Notes under the pieces: model-generated
Told to the model about the DNA's origin: nothing
Database searches by the model: none
What the model saw: the letters and a program-made list of their open reading frames with translations, nothing else
Translations under genes and position numbers: made by a program
Part shown: positions 1-9,170 of the stretch, in pieces
How positions within the stretch are numbered: position 1 is the first letter of the stretch
Layout: the number at the start of each line of letters is the position of its first letter
Assembly (NCBI RefSeq): GCF_014876775.1
Contig: NZ_CP062310.1
Coordinates: forward strand, 1,341,699-1,405,698
DNA from: Infirmifilum lucidum
GTDB taxonomy: Archaea; Thermoproteota; Thermoprotei; Thermofilales; Thermofilaceae
Length of the DNA stretch: 64,000 nucleotides
Direction of reading: 5' to 3'

Positions 1-55
1 CCTCACGGGTATAGTGTTTGCAGCGGAAAATAAAATTTTTGTCTAGCAAACAACG

Positions 56-66
56 TAAATTTATCT
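56..66 (+). promoter_or_regulatory. TATA box for the first gene
   Basis: An AT-rich stretch (gtaaatttatc) lies about 29 nt upstream of the GTG start at 90, the spacing expected for an archaeal TATA box feeding a leaderless transcript. The preceding 50 bases end with a T-rich run that may terminate an upstream gene outside the window. Confidence 0.45.
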
Positions 67-89
67 TGAATGTAGTCAAAAGCTAGTAG

Positions 90-986
90 GTGTTACTGTT
101 GCCCAGGCTCGCAAAAGGCGTGTTGCTGGCAGCAGGTCTTGGCACTAGGCTCATCCCGTATAGCAAGGAGATGCCGAAGGAAATGTTACCAGTGTTCGAG
201 GGGGTTAACGGCAAGGTCTTCCTAAAGCCAGTTATACAGGTCATATTCGAGCAACTCTACGAGGCTGGCCTACGGGAGTTCTGCTTCGTGGTGGGTAGGG
301 GTAAGAGAGTTATCGAAGACCACTTCACCCCTGACTGGGGCTTCGTAGACTACCTCGAAAGAACAGGCAAGGAAGAGTACGCGGCTCTTTTGCGAGAGTT
401 CTACAGGAAGATCGAGTCGTCCTACATAGCGTGGGTAAACCAGCCAATCCCACGCGGTACGGGACACGCAGTTTACACTGCCCGGATGTTCGTGGGGGAA
501 GACTTTTTTGTAGTAGCAGCGGCAGATAACGTATTCCTGGGTGAAAACGTTGCCCTAAAGCTAGTCTCTTTCTCCGAGAAACACGGATCCCCCATGCTCG
601 CCGCCAAGCGCGTTAGGGATCCGAGGAAATACGGGGTTATAGTAGGGCGTAGTGTCGGAGAAAGAATATACGAGGTTGAAGGGATCGTTGAGAAGCCTAC
701 AAAGCCGGTCTCCGACCTCGCGAACGCAAGCCTCTACGTCTTCCCCCCAGAAATATTCAAGGCGATCGAGGAGACAAAGCCAAGCCCCCGCGGCGAGATA
801 GAAGTTACGGACTCTATCCAGATACTGCTGAGCCGGGGCTTCAAATTCTACGCGTATGAGTCTACAGCCGACTGGGTCGACGTGGGCACCTGGGAGGCGT
901 TCTTCAGGGCAATGGTGCTCTCGCTCAAGCACAGCGGGGGGTATAACCTTGTTGCCGACGTTCTAGGGATCCTCGGGGACAAGTAG
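90..986 (+). CDS. Sugar-1-phosphate nucleotidylyltransferase (UTP-glucose-1-P type)
   Basis: This 298-residue protein belongs to the GalU/RmlA nucleotidyltransferase superfamily, which makes NDP-sugars from NTP and sugar-1-phosphate. The nucleotide-binding signature GLGTR is at residues 16-20, followed by KEMLP at 30-34. An AADN segment near 148 fills the place of the usual metal-binding GD, and EKP, TDSIQ and DVGTWE occur later as in GalU. Length fits the GalU branch. The GTG start at 90 matches the upstream TATA box; a second GTG at codon 11 is possible. A glycosyltransferase lies 2 kb downstream, so it may supply activated sugar for surface glycans. UTP versus dTTP preference cannot be decided from sequence. 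Confidence 0.85.
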   Translation: MLLLPRLAKGVLLAAGLGTRLIPYSKEMPKEMLPVFEGVNGKVFLKPVIQVIFEQLYEAGLREFCFVVGRGKRVIEDHFTPDWGFVDYLERTGKEEYAALLREFYRKIESSYIAWVNQPIPRGTGHAVYTARMFVGEDFFVVAAADNVFLGENVALKLVSFSEKHGSPMLAAKRVRDPRKYGVIVGRSVGERIYEVEGIVEKPTKPVSDLANASLYVFPPEIFKAIEETKPSPRGEIEVTDSIQILLSRGFKFYAYESTADWVDVGTWEAFFRAMVLSLKHSGGYNLVADVLGILGDK

Positions 987-1032
987 ACTAAAAATTTTTT
1001 ACACGGCGCCCAACGTATGCTCTGGTGCTCTC

Positions 1033-2367
1033 ATGGAGAGGCCGAAGCAGAGGACACTAGCCAAGATCCTCCTAGTAGCGGAGGCTTTCTTCGGAGGCTT
1101 CTACGTCTCCATAACTAGGGGCCTATTCGTACCAATGTTGGCCTATAGTGGATACCGGTTAGACGTGCTATCAGCTGTGTTGGTGCCGACGGGGCTTGGA
1201 GGCATACTCCTGGCCCACGAGCTTTACAGGAAGCCTGGGAGTATTACGAGGAAATTCCGCTCTCTCCTTCTCTCAACACATGTATCTGAGAGAATCCTCT
1301 GGCTCCTGCCGCCCGTCCTCCTGTCAAGTCCCTACCTCCTCTCTCTAGACTACCTAGCGGGGAACGTGGTTTCGGTTCTGGTAAGCATACTGCTCGGCAT
1401 CCTCATATACTCTCTCTTCCCGACAAGGGAAATTATAGAAGTCTCGGTTCACAGGTCGGCTGCGGGCGCGGCGGCGAGCATCCTAGGCTCTCTCTTCATG
1501 ACGTTTGTTACGGCGGTTCAGTCTGCCCCGATGGCATATGTGACTTCCTACGTTACAGCGTTCCTCGCTGGTCTAGTCAGCTCCGCTACGCTAATCCTCA
1601 CGCCCGGTATCCCACAGGCCCTCCCAGAGAGAGAAAGAACTGTTACACCACACGAGGAAGCCAGGATAAGAGGCAATGTCGTGTTTATCGTGCTCGCCTT
1701 CTTCTTCGCGGGTAGCAACCTTGTAGGAATAGCCTGGAGCCCTCTCCTGAGACAGCTCGGAGCCCCTGTATATATTCCGCTCGCCCTCTCTGTTGCGGGC
1801 AACGTTGGGGGCCTCGTGGGAGCCTACTTCTGGAGGTCGTACAGGGGTTACCTGGTCGCCATAGCTCTTAACGCCCTCGTCACAGCACTGATACCCTACG
1901 TCGCGTACCCGCCTGCACATGTCGCTCTCTCCTTCGCGGCCTCACTTACATTTGCAGGCGCAAACCTCCTCGGCATGCAGGTGTTCGCGGAACTGAACGA
2001 GAGGCTCGGGCGTGTCCGCGCGTCAGCTTTCTTGGTCTCTGCCAACTATGCTGGTTTGCTCGTTGCCTCTGCGTTCTCGTCCCTAGGATTCCTCACTCCG
2101 TTTAGCGGGCTCGTACTCGCGGCATTCCTAAAGCTCGTCGGCGTCCTACTGGCCATGTTCGCTATCCCTGAGACAGCCGTTATCCCGGAGAGGAGGGCTT
2201 ACGAGTACAGCCGCATGATATACTCCACGAGCATTCTCGGCTATACATTCACTGTGCAGGCTTCGAGAGAGCTTCTCAAGACCTCGATAGAAGCCCTTGC
2301 CCTCGCGGCGCTACTGACCCTGCTATACATTATATACAGGTTGAGCTGGATAATTGTGGGATTGTAA
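1033..2367 (+). CDS. Polytopic membrane protein, MFS-like
   Basis: A 444-residue, strongly hydrophobic protein with about 12 predicted membrane helices and a charged loop near residues 195-215 (PERERTVTPHEEARIR), as in the central loop of major facilitator permeases. No substrate motif is recognisable and the classical MFS loop 2-3 motif is weak. The ATG at 1033 follows an A/T-rich promoter-like element near 990-1001. The next gene starts 1 nt after its stop codon, so they are co-transcribed. With the sugar nucleotidyltransferase and GT2 genes it may form a small envelope-glycan block; that is inference. Confidence 0.6.
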   Translation: MERPKQRTLAKILLVAEAFFGGFYVSITRGLFVPMLAYSGYRLDVLSAVLVPTGLGGILLAHELYRKPGSITRKFRSLLLSTHVSERILWLLPPVLLSSPYLLSLDYLAGNVVSVLVSILLGILIYSLFPTREIIEVSVHRSAAGAAASILGSLFMTFVTAVQSAPMAYVTSYVTAFLAGLVSSATLILTPGIPQALPERERTVTPHEEARIRGNVVFIVLAFFFAGSNLVGIAWSPLLRQLGAPVYIPLALSVAGNVGGLVGAYFWRSYRGYLVAIALNALVTALIPYVAYPPAHVALSFAASLTFAGANLLGMQVFAELNERLGRVRASAFLVSANYAGLLVASAFSSLGFLTPFSGLVLAAFLKLVGVLLAMFAIPETAVIPERRAYEYSRMIYSTSILGYTFTVQASRELLKTSIEALALAALLTLLYIIYRLSWIIVGL

Positions 2368-2368
2368 A

Positions 2369-3037
2369 ATGCCGCCCGAAGCAGACATAATTTCGCAGGT
2401 TCTCCTCGCTCTCCAGGACGTCGTGTCAGCCCTGCCAAGGGTACTCCTGGCAACCGTGATTATTCTTGCTACATTTATTATACTTAGGCTTGTAAATAGA
2501 GCTGTAAAGTGGCTCGTTTCTGCTGGGAGGCTTGAGGAAGTGATCCGCGGAATAGTTCCAGAAGGGACGAGAATCTCGTTGACAACAATTTTCACGGCTC
2601 TCGCAGACGCTGCGATACTCGTGGCCTCCTCTGCAACGTTGATAAAGCTCTATGTTCCAGAAGGGACGCCGTTCTACCGGGAGTTGGTCGGCTACCTCGC
2701 GAGAGCGGGTAGTGTCGTCGTTCTCGCCCTACTAGCACTAGTCATGGTAGACGCTGTCGTTAAGTCGATGCGCCTCGAGAGAAAGACCGAGAGGTTCTTC
2801 GTAATGCTCACGTCTCTCCTGCTGGTGATCCTGGTCGTCGACTTAGCTGCGCTAAGCAATGAGGTGAAGATAGCCCTAACGGCAGGGCTCGCCTTGGGCG
2901 TCGGGCTCCTCATAGGCGTCTTCTCGTTTTGGGCGCTCTTTGGCGACTACATAGAGGAGGCTGTGGCCTTGCTCAGGAGCCGTAGGCGCGAAACACTATC
3001 GCGAGGGGTGGCAGAGCAGGAGATACCGCCGGAGTAG
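2369..3037 (+). CDS. Small membrane protein with MscS-type conserved TM helices
   Basis: About 222 residues with roughly five hydrophobic helices. The arrangement of Leu/Val-rich helices separated by short basic loops, and the repeated segment around IVPEGTRIS and YVPEGTPFY, resemble the conserved-TM-helix modules found with small mechanosensitive channels, but no MscS beta domain is present. The ATG at 2369 is preferred over the in-frame GTG at 2354 because it sits right after the upstream stop. It ends 11 nt before the glycosyltransferase start. Function is unknown. Confidence 0.6.
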   Translation: MPPEADIISQVLLALQDVVSALPRVLLATVIILATFIILRLVNRAVKWLVSAGRLEEVIRGIVPEGTRISLTTIFTALADAAILVASSATLIKLYVPEGTPFYRELVGYLARAGSVVVLALLALVMVDAVVKSMRLERKTERFFVMLTSLLLVILVVDLAALSNEVKIALTAGLALGVGLLIGVFSFWALFGDYIEEAVALLRSRRRETLSRGVAEQEIPPE

Positions 3038-3048
3038 CGTGATAGGCC

Positions 3049-4443
3049 ATGAACCCGAGCTATGTGGCCCTCCTACTGTTTTTCGCCCCGCTATACCTCC
3101 TCACTGCCTACTACCTCGTAATCCTCTTTAGAGCGTTTAGGGCACGCGAGCGCAGAGGGGTGTCTGACAGTAGTAACTGCAGTGGCTGTGCACTGGAGGT
3201 AGTAGTCCCAATAAAGAACGAGCCCATAGCTGTAGTTAAAGACACTGTCCTCAAGAACCTCCAGGCTTTCAATTCAGCGGGATGCTTGAAGAGAGTTGTC
3301 ATACTTTCGGACGACGACCCGGGCTACGCCGAGAAACTGGAGAGGGGGATAGGCGAAAATGGCTTAGTAAAGGTAGTCAGGAGGGATAACCCACGAGGCG
3401 GCAGGACAGGAGCGCTCGACGAGATTTTCGCTTCCTCCTCCTCGGACTACATACTGGTTCTAGACGTGGACGGTGTTGTTGGAAGCAGGGCGCTCGAGGG
3501 TCTCTGCAGAGAGCTGGGCGAGGCAGACGCATACATTATTCCGTGGAGGGGCTACTTTTACGAGAAGACGAGAGTGGCAGAAGCGGCAGCTTTCTCCGTA
3601 AACCTAGGCTCGTCGTTGCTCTACAGGCTCCGGTGGCTTGCCGGCTTCTACGTATTCCCCCTCGGCTCTGGGACAGCGTACAAGCGCTCTGCAGTTCTTA
3701 GGGTAGGAGGGTGGGGGGACAATGTCATACAGGACGACATATGGATGGGCGTGAAACTCTCCACGTCGGGGCATAGGACGGCCCTACTCGAGGACGGGTC
3801 AATAGAAGTGCTCGTGCCAAGCCGGCTACACACTCTACGTAAGCAGCAGTCGCGCTGGGCGTACGGCACAAGCGAGGTGCTTTCAAAGAGCCTTCCACGG
3901 TTGCTCAAGGCGAGCTTGCCTTGGAGCACCAGACTCGAGATGATAGCCTACATGATGCAGCCGTTGCAAACTCTGCCGGCTTTCATGGCTTTCGTCCTTG
4001 CGCCATTAATTGCGCTAATTCATACTGCAAGTGATCCTGTGAACATCCAGATCGTAAACCTCCTAGTCCTAGTTGCTCCCCTTGTTGCCCTAAATGCGGT
4101 GTACGGGTACATGATGTTCAGACTTGCACCGGAGGTCTACGAGAACGGGTTGAAGCACTACCTGGTAAACCTCGGGAGATTCACGGCCATACTCGCCGTG
4201 CTCTCGCCTCACCTCTCCATAAGCGCCTTGAGGGGGCTCCTCAGGGCTGGCTTCAAGTGGGAGGTTACGCCAAAGGGCGAGAAGGAGAGAGCCCTGCCCA
4301 AGGAGAAGACCCCCCTCCTGATACTCGCGTGGTCGCTCCTCGGAGCAACTCTCTCGATTTTAACAAGGAACATATACACGCTCGTAATCTCAGCATCCTA
4401 CCTGGTTGCAGCAGCATACAGTCTTCTAAGGCTAGAACTCTAA
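3049..4443 (+). CDS. Family 2 glycosyltransferase, membrane-bound
   Basis: A 464-residue processive-type GT2 enzyme. An N-terminal membrane helix is followed by a GT-A domain with VVVPIKNE (about 51-58), the LVLDVDG metal-binding segment (about 140), QDDIWMG (catalytic base region) and the QQSRWAYG form of the QxxRW motif, then at least four C-terminal membrane helices. This layout is typical of cellulose-synthase/ceramide-glucosyltransferase-like enzymes that make or extend surface polysaccharide or glycolipid using NDP-sugar on the cytoplasmic face. It is the last gene of a four-gene + strand run beginning with the sugar nucleotidyltransferase. It converges with sppA, with a 1-nt gap. Confidence 0.85.
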   Translation: MNPSYVALLLFFAPLYLLTAYYLVILFRAFRARERRGVSDSSNCSGCALEVVVPIKNEPIAVVKDTVLKNLQAFNSAGCLKRVVILSDDDPGYAEKLERGIGENGLVKVVRRDNPRGGRTGALDEIFASSSSDYILVLDVDGVVGSRALEGLCRELGEADAYIIPWRGYFYEKTRVAEAAAFSVNLGSSLLYRLRWLAGFYVFPLGSGTAYKRSAVLRVGGWGDNVIQDDIWMGVKLSTSGHRTALLEDGSIEVLVPSRLHTLRKQQSRWAYGTSEVLSKSLPRLLKASLPWSTRLEMIAYMMQPLQTLPAFMAFVLAPLIALIHTASDPVNIQIVNLLVLVAPLVALNAVYGYMMFRLAPEVYENGLKHYLVNLGRFTAILAVLSPHLSISALRGLLRAGFKWEVTPKGEKERALPKEKTPLLILAWSLLGATLSILTRNIYTLVISASYLVAAAYSLLRLEL

Positions 4444-4444
4444 T

Positions 4445-5371
4445 TCACGGCAAGACGATGTACTGAGGCTCTGGCCACATTGCCAGGTACACCACACTCG
4501 GCACGCTCAGCGGCGTCCTAGAACCAAGCGCCCCAAACAGCAGACTGAGTAGCCCCGGCTGTGGTGGCTTGAGCTCGACGACCGGGGCGTAGGGTGGGAG
4601 GCCTGCGAGCTCCCTCGTCTTATTCAAGGCTTCCTCAAATGTGGTAATGCCGTCTATGAGGCCCGCTTTGAGGGCCTCCTGGGGGCCGTACGGCCTCCCC
4701 GTGAAAGCCTCGCTGCTCACGTTCTTCCTCCCCTCGAGGACGATGCTCTTAAAGAGACTGAAGTACTCGTCTACTATCTCCTGCATGACCCTCAAGTCCT
4801 CCGCGGTCATATTCCTGTACGGCGACCCTATATCCTTCAACTCCCCTGTCTTCACCGTGTATACTCTTACTCCAAGCTTGCCTAGAAGCCCCTCTACGCT
4901 CAGAACCGACGCGTAGACGCCGATAGAGCCTATAAGTGACGACGGGCTCGCGTAGATCCTAGCAGACGGGCACGCCGCCATGTAGGCTCCACTCGCCAGC
5001 GTGCCTCTAGCGTACGATACGACGACCTTCTTGCTAGCCAGTTCTTTGACTGCAGTGTAAAGGTCGTATGAGGCCGAGACAGTCCCCCCTGGGCTATCGA
5101 AGACCAGTACTACGGCTTTCACCGTCGGGTCGTCCTCGGCCTGCTTGACCAGTTTAATGTACTCTTCTACGCCCACTGATGCCCCGAATAGCGATGATGT
5201 AGGGTAGGTGATTGGGCCGGTTATTACGATCTTGGCGATGCGTGGGGTTAGGGCCACTTGCTGGGTGGAGTAGAACACGGAGAGCAGTACGCCAGCCACT
5301 ACTGCAGCGGCTATCAGCAATAGGGGGAGCTTTTGCCTGACCCCCTTTCTCGCTATTGGCTGCTGAGACAT
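4445..5371 (-). CDS. sppA: Signal peptide peptidase, S49 family
   Basis: A 308-residue membrane-anchored serine protease that degrades cleaved signal peptides. After a short basic N-terminus there is one membrane helix (LLLIAAAVVAGVLLSVF), then the S49 fold: FDSPGGTV, the nucleophile segment GTLASGAYMAA, and the general-base lysine region TVKTGELKDIGSPYR. Archaeal and short bacterial SppA proteins have this length. I chose the ATG at 5371 rather than the TTG at 5392 because the extra seven codons are not family-like. It is transcribed divergently from the dihydrolipoamide-dehydrogenase-like gene across a 40-nt gap. Confidence 0.88.
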   Translation of the reverse strand: MSQQPIARKGVRQKLPLLLIAAAVVAGVLLSVFYSTQQVALTPRIAKIVITGPITYPTSSLFGASVGVEEYIKLVKQAEDDPTVKAVVLVFDSPGGTVSASYDLYTAVKELASKKVVVSYARGTLASGAYMAACPSARIYASPSSLIGSIGVYASVLSVEGLLGKLGVRVYTVKTGELKDIGSPYRNMTAEDLRVMQEIVDEYFSLFKSIVLEGRKNVSSEAFTGRPYGPQEALKAGLIDGITTFEEALNKTRELAGLPPYAPVVELKPPQPGLLSLLFGALGSRTPLSVPSVVYLAMWPEPQYIVLP

Positions 5372-5411
5372 ACTTAAAATATGCGGCGCCAACTAATATC
5401 CTTTGTAGGTT

Positions 5412-6818
5412 ATGGTGAAGCATTACGACGTGATAGTCTTTGGTACAGGCTCAGCGATGAACATAGTATCTGAGTTGATAAACCGGGGCACGAACCTCCG
5501 CCTCGCAGTTATCGAGAACAACATGGTCGGAGGAATTTGCCTTACAAGAGGCTGTATACCCTCGAAGCTACTGTTAGAGGTAGCTAGGAACATTAGGAGG
5601 ATAAGAGAAGCCGGCAAGTTTGGCGTAAATGCCAGGATCGAGTCCATAGACTTTACCGGCGTCATGGAGAGGGTGTGGAGGAGGATATACCGTGAGAGCA
5701 AGGAGATAGAACACTCGCTGAAGCACCACTCCCTCGTCGACCTGTACCAAGTCGACGGGGTGTTCGTGGGGGACTACACGGTAGATGTAGGGGGGAGGGA
5801 GATCGAGGGAGAAAAAGTCCTGCTTTCTACGGGCTCGAAGCCTAGGATCCCGCAAGTTCCAGGAATCGACCTCGTCGACTACTACACAAACGACAACTTC
5901 TTCCGCGAACTCAGGGAGTTGCCTAAGAGAACAGTGGTCGTTGGCGCCGGCTATGTTGGCCTAGAGCTAGGCTTCTTCTTGGCGATGATGGGGAGCCAGG
6001 TAACAGTCCTTGGTAGAAGGTCTAGAATACTCCCCGAGGAGGAGCCCGAGGTTTCCGAGCTCCTCCAGAGAGACCTCTCGCAATACATGGACATTAGAAC
6101 CAACCACGAAGTCGTAGAGTTCAGGAAGAACGGGGACAGGAAAATTGTCGTGGCGGAGAACAAGCTTACAGGGGACAACGTAGAGTTTGAGGCTGACGCT
6201 ATTTTAATCGCTGCTGGAAGGGCCTCGTACAGCGACGTGACTAGGCCAGAGAAGACAGGAGTGAGGACAGACAAGAAGGGCTGGATAATAGTCGACGAGT
6301 ACCTGCGCACCTCCAAGGAGGACATATGGGCGTTTGGTGACGCTACTGGCAGGATGATGTACAAGCACAAAGCTAATTACGAGAGCATCATAGTGTACTA
6401 CAATGCCTTCCTGGGGGAAGAGGTCAAGGCAGACTACCACGCTGTTCCGCATGCAACATTCACTGAACCGGAGGTCGCAAGCGTGGGGATGAAAGAGGAG
6501 GAGGCGAAAAAGAAGTACGACATACTCGTAGGCTATGCTATGTACGACGAGACTGCTAAAGGCGAGGCAATGATGGTGAAAGACTACTTTGTGAAAGTGA
6601 TCCTAGACAAGGAGACACTTAGGATCCTCGGAGCCCACATAGTCGGGCCTGAGGCCTCTATACTCATACAGGAGATAGTCAACCTAATGTACACTGAAAG
6701 CCAGACCGCAGAACCCATATTCAGAGGTATGCACATACACCCCGCTCTCTCTGAGGTAGTTGAAAGGGCGTTCTTCCACCTCCACGAGCCGGAAGAGTGG
6801 CACAGGCACGAGCACTAA
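5412..6818 (+). CDS. Dihydrolipoamide dehydrogenase-like flavoprotein disulfide reductase
   Basis: A 468-residue class I pyridine nucleotide-disulfide oxidoreductase. It has an FAD-binding N-terminus (VIVFGTGSA), the redox-active disulfide GGICLTRGCIPSK near residues 37-49, a second GAGYVGLELG NAD(P)H-binding motif near 180, the AFGDATG FAD motif, and a C-terminal dimer domain with the catalytic MHIHPALSEV. The tail is His/Glu-rich (EPEEWHRHEH), which could bind metal. No 2-oxoacid dehydrogenase E1/E2 genes are nearby, so the partner disulfide is unknown. Mercuric reductase-like activity is less likely because the N-terminal HMA domain and C-terminal Cys pair are absent. Confidence 0.85.
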   Translation: MVKHYDVIVFGTGSAMNIVSELINRGTNLRLAVIENNMVGGICLTRGCIPSKLLLEVARNIRRIREAGKFGVNARIESIDFTGVMERVWRRIYRESKEIEHSLKHHSLVDLYQVDGVFVGDYTVDVGGREIEGEKVLLSTGSKPRIPQVPGIDLVDYYTNDNFFRELRELPKRTVVVGAGYVGLELGFFLAMMGSQVTVLGRRSRILPEEEPEVSELLQRDLSQYMDIRTNHEVVEFRKNGDRKIVVAENKLTGDNVEFEADAILIAAGRASYSDVTRPEKTGVRTDKKGWIIVDEYLRTSKEDIWAFGDATGRMMYKHKANYESIIVYYNAFLGEEVKADYHAVPHATFTEPEVASVGMKEEEAKKKYDILVGYAMYDETAKGEAMMVKDYFVKVILDKETLRILGAHIVGPEASILIQEIVNLMYTESQTAEPIFRGMHIHPALSEVVERAFFHLHEPEEWHRHEH

Positions 6819-6834
6819 GCCAGAACCTTTAAAA

Positions 6835-6856
6835 CTCCGGCACTTGTTTTCCGGAG
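6835..6856 (+). terminator. Hairpin after the flavoprotein gene
   Basis: CTCCGG at 6835-6840 pairs perfectly with CCGGAG at 6851-6856 around a T-rich 10-nt loop, 17 nt beyond the stop codon. It could act in termination or 3' end protection, though archaeal termination usually needs only T-runs. Confidence 0.35.
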
Positions 6857-6899
6857 CTTTACCGGCCCTACATCGTGTCCACAAGCCATTAAGTGCTAA

Positions 6900-7145
6900 G
6901 AGGCGTGCTTTACGCTGACGTAGCCTCATACTAGCAGTGACCAACACGCCATATCCTCTACGGCGAACCCGTGTGGTTGCGCAGTAGCTGGGGAAACCCC
7001 CTGTACTCTTTGGTAGCGGTGAAGATGAAGACCGTTGCCTACATAGGCGAACCCCGGGGCAGGTGGCGGAAAGCGAGCCGTGATCTCTAGACCTGGTGCA
7101 GGAGAATGCAGGGAGAGTAGCAGAGCCAGGGGTCTGAGAGCCTTT
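6900..7145 (+). ncRNA. Candidate structured RNA, unassigned
   Basis: The 376-base gap 6819-7194 has no plausible ORF but carries strong potential RNA structure. GGCGTG (6902-6907) pairs with CACGCC (6945-6950). GGGG-AAA-CCCC is at 6990-7000. A 9-bp helix 7012-7020/7031-7039 is closed by a GAAGATGAAG loop of kink-loop type. A long helix 7084-7096/7126-7140 is capped by TGCA-GGAGAA-TGCA. A TTTAAAA element at 6827 could be its TATA box. Short stretches recall SRP RNA (GAACCCCGG, CAGG..CGGAAAG) but the order and invariant AGCA do not fit. RNase P signatures are also absent. The MFS gene has its own TATA box at about 7160, so this is not just its leader. Confidence 0.35.
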
Positions 7146-7194
7146 ATGATGAATAAGTTAAAAAATCTTTAACATCTTGAGTAAGCGGTAGCTC

Positions 7195-8388
7195 ATGGAG
7201 AGAAACAGACTGTACTTGGCTCTCGCGACTCTCTACTCGTTGTACTTCCTCGTGTACGTTCACAGGACAATAACTGGCGTCCTGAAGCCAGAGCTAACAG
7301 AGGTAGCCGGGCTATACGGCTTGGACGCTGTCTTTCTTACATCATCTCTTGCATCCACATACTTCTATGCGTACTCTGCGATGCAACTACCAGCTGGCGT
7401 CCTGGCAGACGCTCTAGGCGTCAGAAAGTACGTGTCCATAAGTGCGGGGATAATGTCGGCAGGCGTGTTCCTATTCGCGTCTGCACGGCCTCAACTAATG
7501 CTGCTAGGCCGACTCTTAATAGGAGCTGGGGCGGCCGCCGTGTATGTCTCGATACAACGGGTCATCGGGATTTACGCTTCGCAGGACAGAGGAGGTCTAC
7601 TTACAGGCCTCGCCTTGTCAATAGGGAATATAGGTGCTTTGTTCGCAACCCTTCCTTCAAGAGTCGTTATCGACGCGCTAGGCTTCTCGAACTTCTTCGT
7701 GGTACTAGCGGTGTCCTCGAGCCTGCTAACAATAGCTCCAACGCATACGATCGCGGATGAAGGCCTCGGCAGCAAGGGAGTTGTAGAAGGCCTCAAGAAG
7801 ACTATCTCGCAGCTCAAGATTGCAGCTACCTCTTACCACTCAATAGCTGTAGCATTGGCCTACACTGGAACGTACTCAGCAGTGCTAGCCTTCCAGTCCT
7901 ACTGGGCCTACGAGTACCTGCAGAAGAACTTTGGAATGTCTAAGGAGGAAGTGGCGCAGGCACTCCTCTTACTAGCACTAGCCTTCCTCGCTACAGTTCC
8001 ACTAGTAGGGTATACTAGCGACTCTATTCTCAAGAAGAGGAAGCCAATCCTGGTAGCTGGATGCTTCTTACACTCGGCGGCGTGGTTTACCGCCATCCTG
8101 TTGCCGGCTACCAGCTCTAGAGCCGCGGTAAACGCATACATGCTCGTCCTAGGCCTAGTAGCGTCCACACACATGGTAATCTCGCCAATGGCTAGAGAAG
8201 CCTACCCCCCAGAATTCTCGGGGACAACCTTTGCCTTCGTAAATATGGTGGGCTTCCTGGCCGTAGCAGTCTACCAGAGCCTCGGCCTAGTAGTAAAGGA
8301 TCCAGTACATATACTCGCACTTTTCAGCGTAGCTTCTTTAGTCTCGGGATTGCTTGCTTTGAGGGCAAAAGAAACAATGAACAGTTAA
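7195..8388 (+). CDS. Major facilitator superfamily transporter
   Basis: A 397-residue permease with about 12 membrane helices. The loop 2-3 region contains GVLADALGVRKY, matching the MFS GxLaDrxGrR signature, and a related motif (GYTSDSILKKRKP) occurs at the equivalent place in the second half. The first helix carries YSLYFLVYVHRT, seen in organic-anion/nitrate-type and oxalate-like MFS subfamilies, but substrate is unassigned. The ATG at 7195 lies about 30 nt after TTAAAAAAT, fitting a leaderless mRNA. It converges with the DUF981 gene. Confidence 0.85.
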   Translation: MERNRLYLALATLYSLYFLVYVHRTITGVLKPELTEVAGLYGLDAVFLTSSLASTYFYAYSAMQLPAGVLADALGVRKYVSISAGIMSAGVFLFASARPQLMLLGRLLIGAGAAAVYVSIQRVIGIYASQDRGGLLTGLALSIGNIGALFATLPSRVVIDALGFSNFFVVLAVSSSLLTIAPTHTIADEGLGSKGVVEGLKKTISQLKIAATSYHSIAVALAYTGTYSAVLAFQSYWAYEYLQKNFGMSKEEVAQALLLLALAFLATVPLVGYTSDSILKKRKPILVAGCFLHSAAWFTAILLPATSSRAAVNAYMLVLGLVASTHMVISPMAREAYPPEFSGTTFAFVNMVGFLAVAVYQSLGLVVKDPVHILALFSVASLVSGLLALRAKETMNS

Positions 8389-8404
8389 AAGAAAAAAGAA
8401 TACT

Positions 8405-9013
8405 TTATGGGATTTCTACGGCGCCGTACCAGGGCCTCCACTTAGCCCAGCGAGGTATGTGCTCGAAAGCTGCGCTGTAACCTATGTATAGAGCGATGAG
8501 TCCTGCTACTACTAGGAATACCAAGGCGAGCCACGCGACTTCCCTCCTCTTCTTGTAGAAGAGGAGTGGTGAAAGGAGGACAGAGAGCCCAGTCAAAATA
8601 TACATGAGGCCTGCAACCTCGGGTTGCTTGGTCAAGCGGAAAGCGATTATGGCTGCGCCGTGGACTACCGGCAAAATGCCTATGAATGCGAACGGTATTG
8701 AAGTGAAGGCAAAGTCTAAGCGTAGCAGTAGTGCCAAGCCGAGGACTAGGCACGCAATGCCGAATATAGGCCACTCGTCCATGATGACAATGTTGTAGGG
8801 GCCTGGCATCGGCCAAGTAATTGTGCCCCAGACACCAGTCGCCAGTGCATAGACGCCAACAACAAGGAAGAACACGCCATAGCCTCTGTTTAGGTTCTCG
8901 AGTTCTTTGAAAGGCCTAATGAAGTTAAAGTAGACGAACGTTGCCGCTGCAAGCAGCGTTGCGCCGAGAAGCATCAGCCACGTGTCTAGTGGGTCTGTTA
9001 TTAAGAGCGGCAT
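8405..9013 (-). CDS. DUF981 family membrane protein
   Basis: About 202 residues with six hydrophobic helices. The sequence matches the DUF981 family seen in Crenarchaeota, with the conserved GPYNIVIMDEWPIFGIA segment near residue 70. I use the ATG at 9013 because the longer reading frame upstream is low-complexity AT-rich sequence, and a TATA-like cttatatcatt sits about 27 nt upstream of this ATG on the minus strand. Role unknown; probably an integral membrane protein of unknown transport or sensing function. Confidence 0.7.
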   Translation of the reverse strand: MPLLITDPLDTWLMLLGATLLAAATFVYFNFIRPFKELENLNRGYGVFFLVVGVYALATGVWGTITWPMPGPYNIVIMDEWPIFGIACLVLGLALLLRLDFAFTSIPFAFIGILPVVHGAAIIAFRLTKQPEVAGLMYILTGLSVLLSPLLFYKKRREVAWLALVFLVVAGLIALYIGYSAAFEHIPRWAKWRPWYGAVEIP

Positions 9014-9170
9014 ACATTCACAATCTGTAAAAACAATGATATAAGTACTCTTATTTTCAATCTGAAGCATAATACAGCGATAAGAATAAAAAAGAAAAGT
9101 TATCCTGTGCAAAAATAAAAAAGTCGGGAAAATAACCACCTGAAATTTTTCCAAATATAACAAGTTAAAG

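Noticed and set aside
2241-2595. Minus-strand ORFs opposite the first membrane genes
   Set aside because: They are antisense shadows with biased Arg/Ser composition and no homology-like motifs; the plus-strand frames are clearly coding.
7050-7085. Short match to the SRP RNA S-domain (GAACCCCGG, CAGG, CGGAAAG)
   Set aside because: The invariant AGCA and helix 8 pairing are missing, and the Alu-like CCTGTA motif is only about 55 nt away, too close for an archaeal SRP RNA of about 300 nt.
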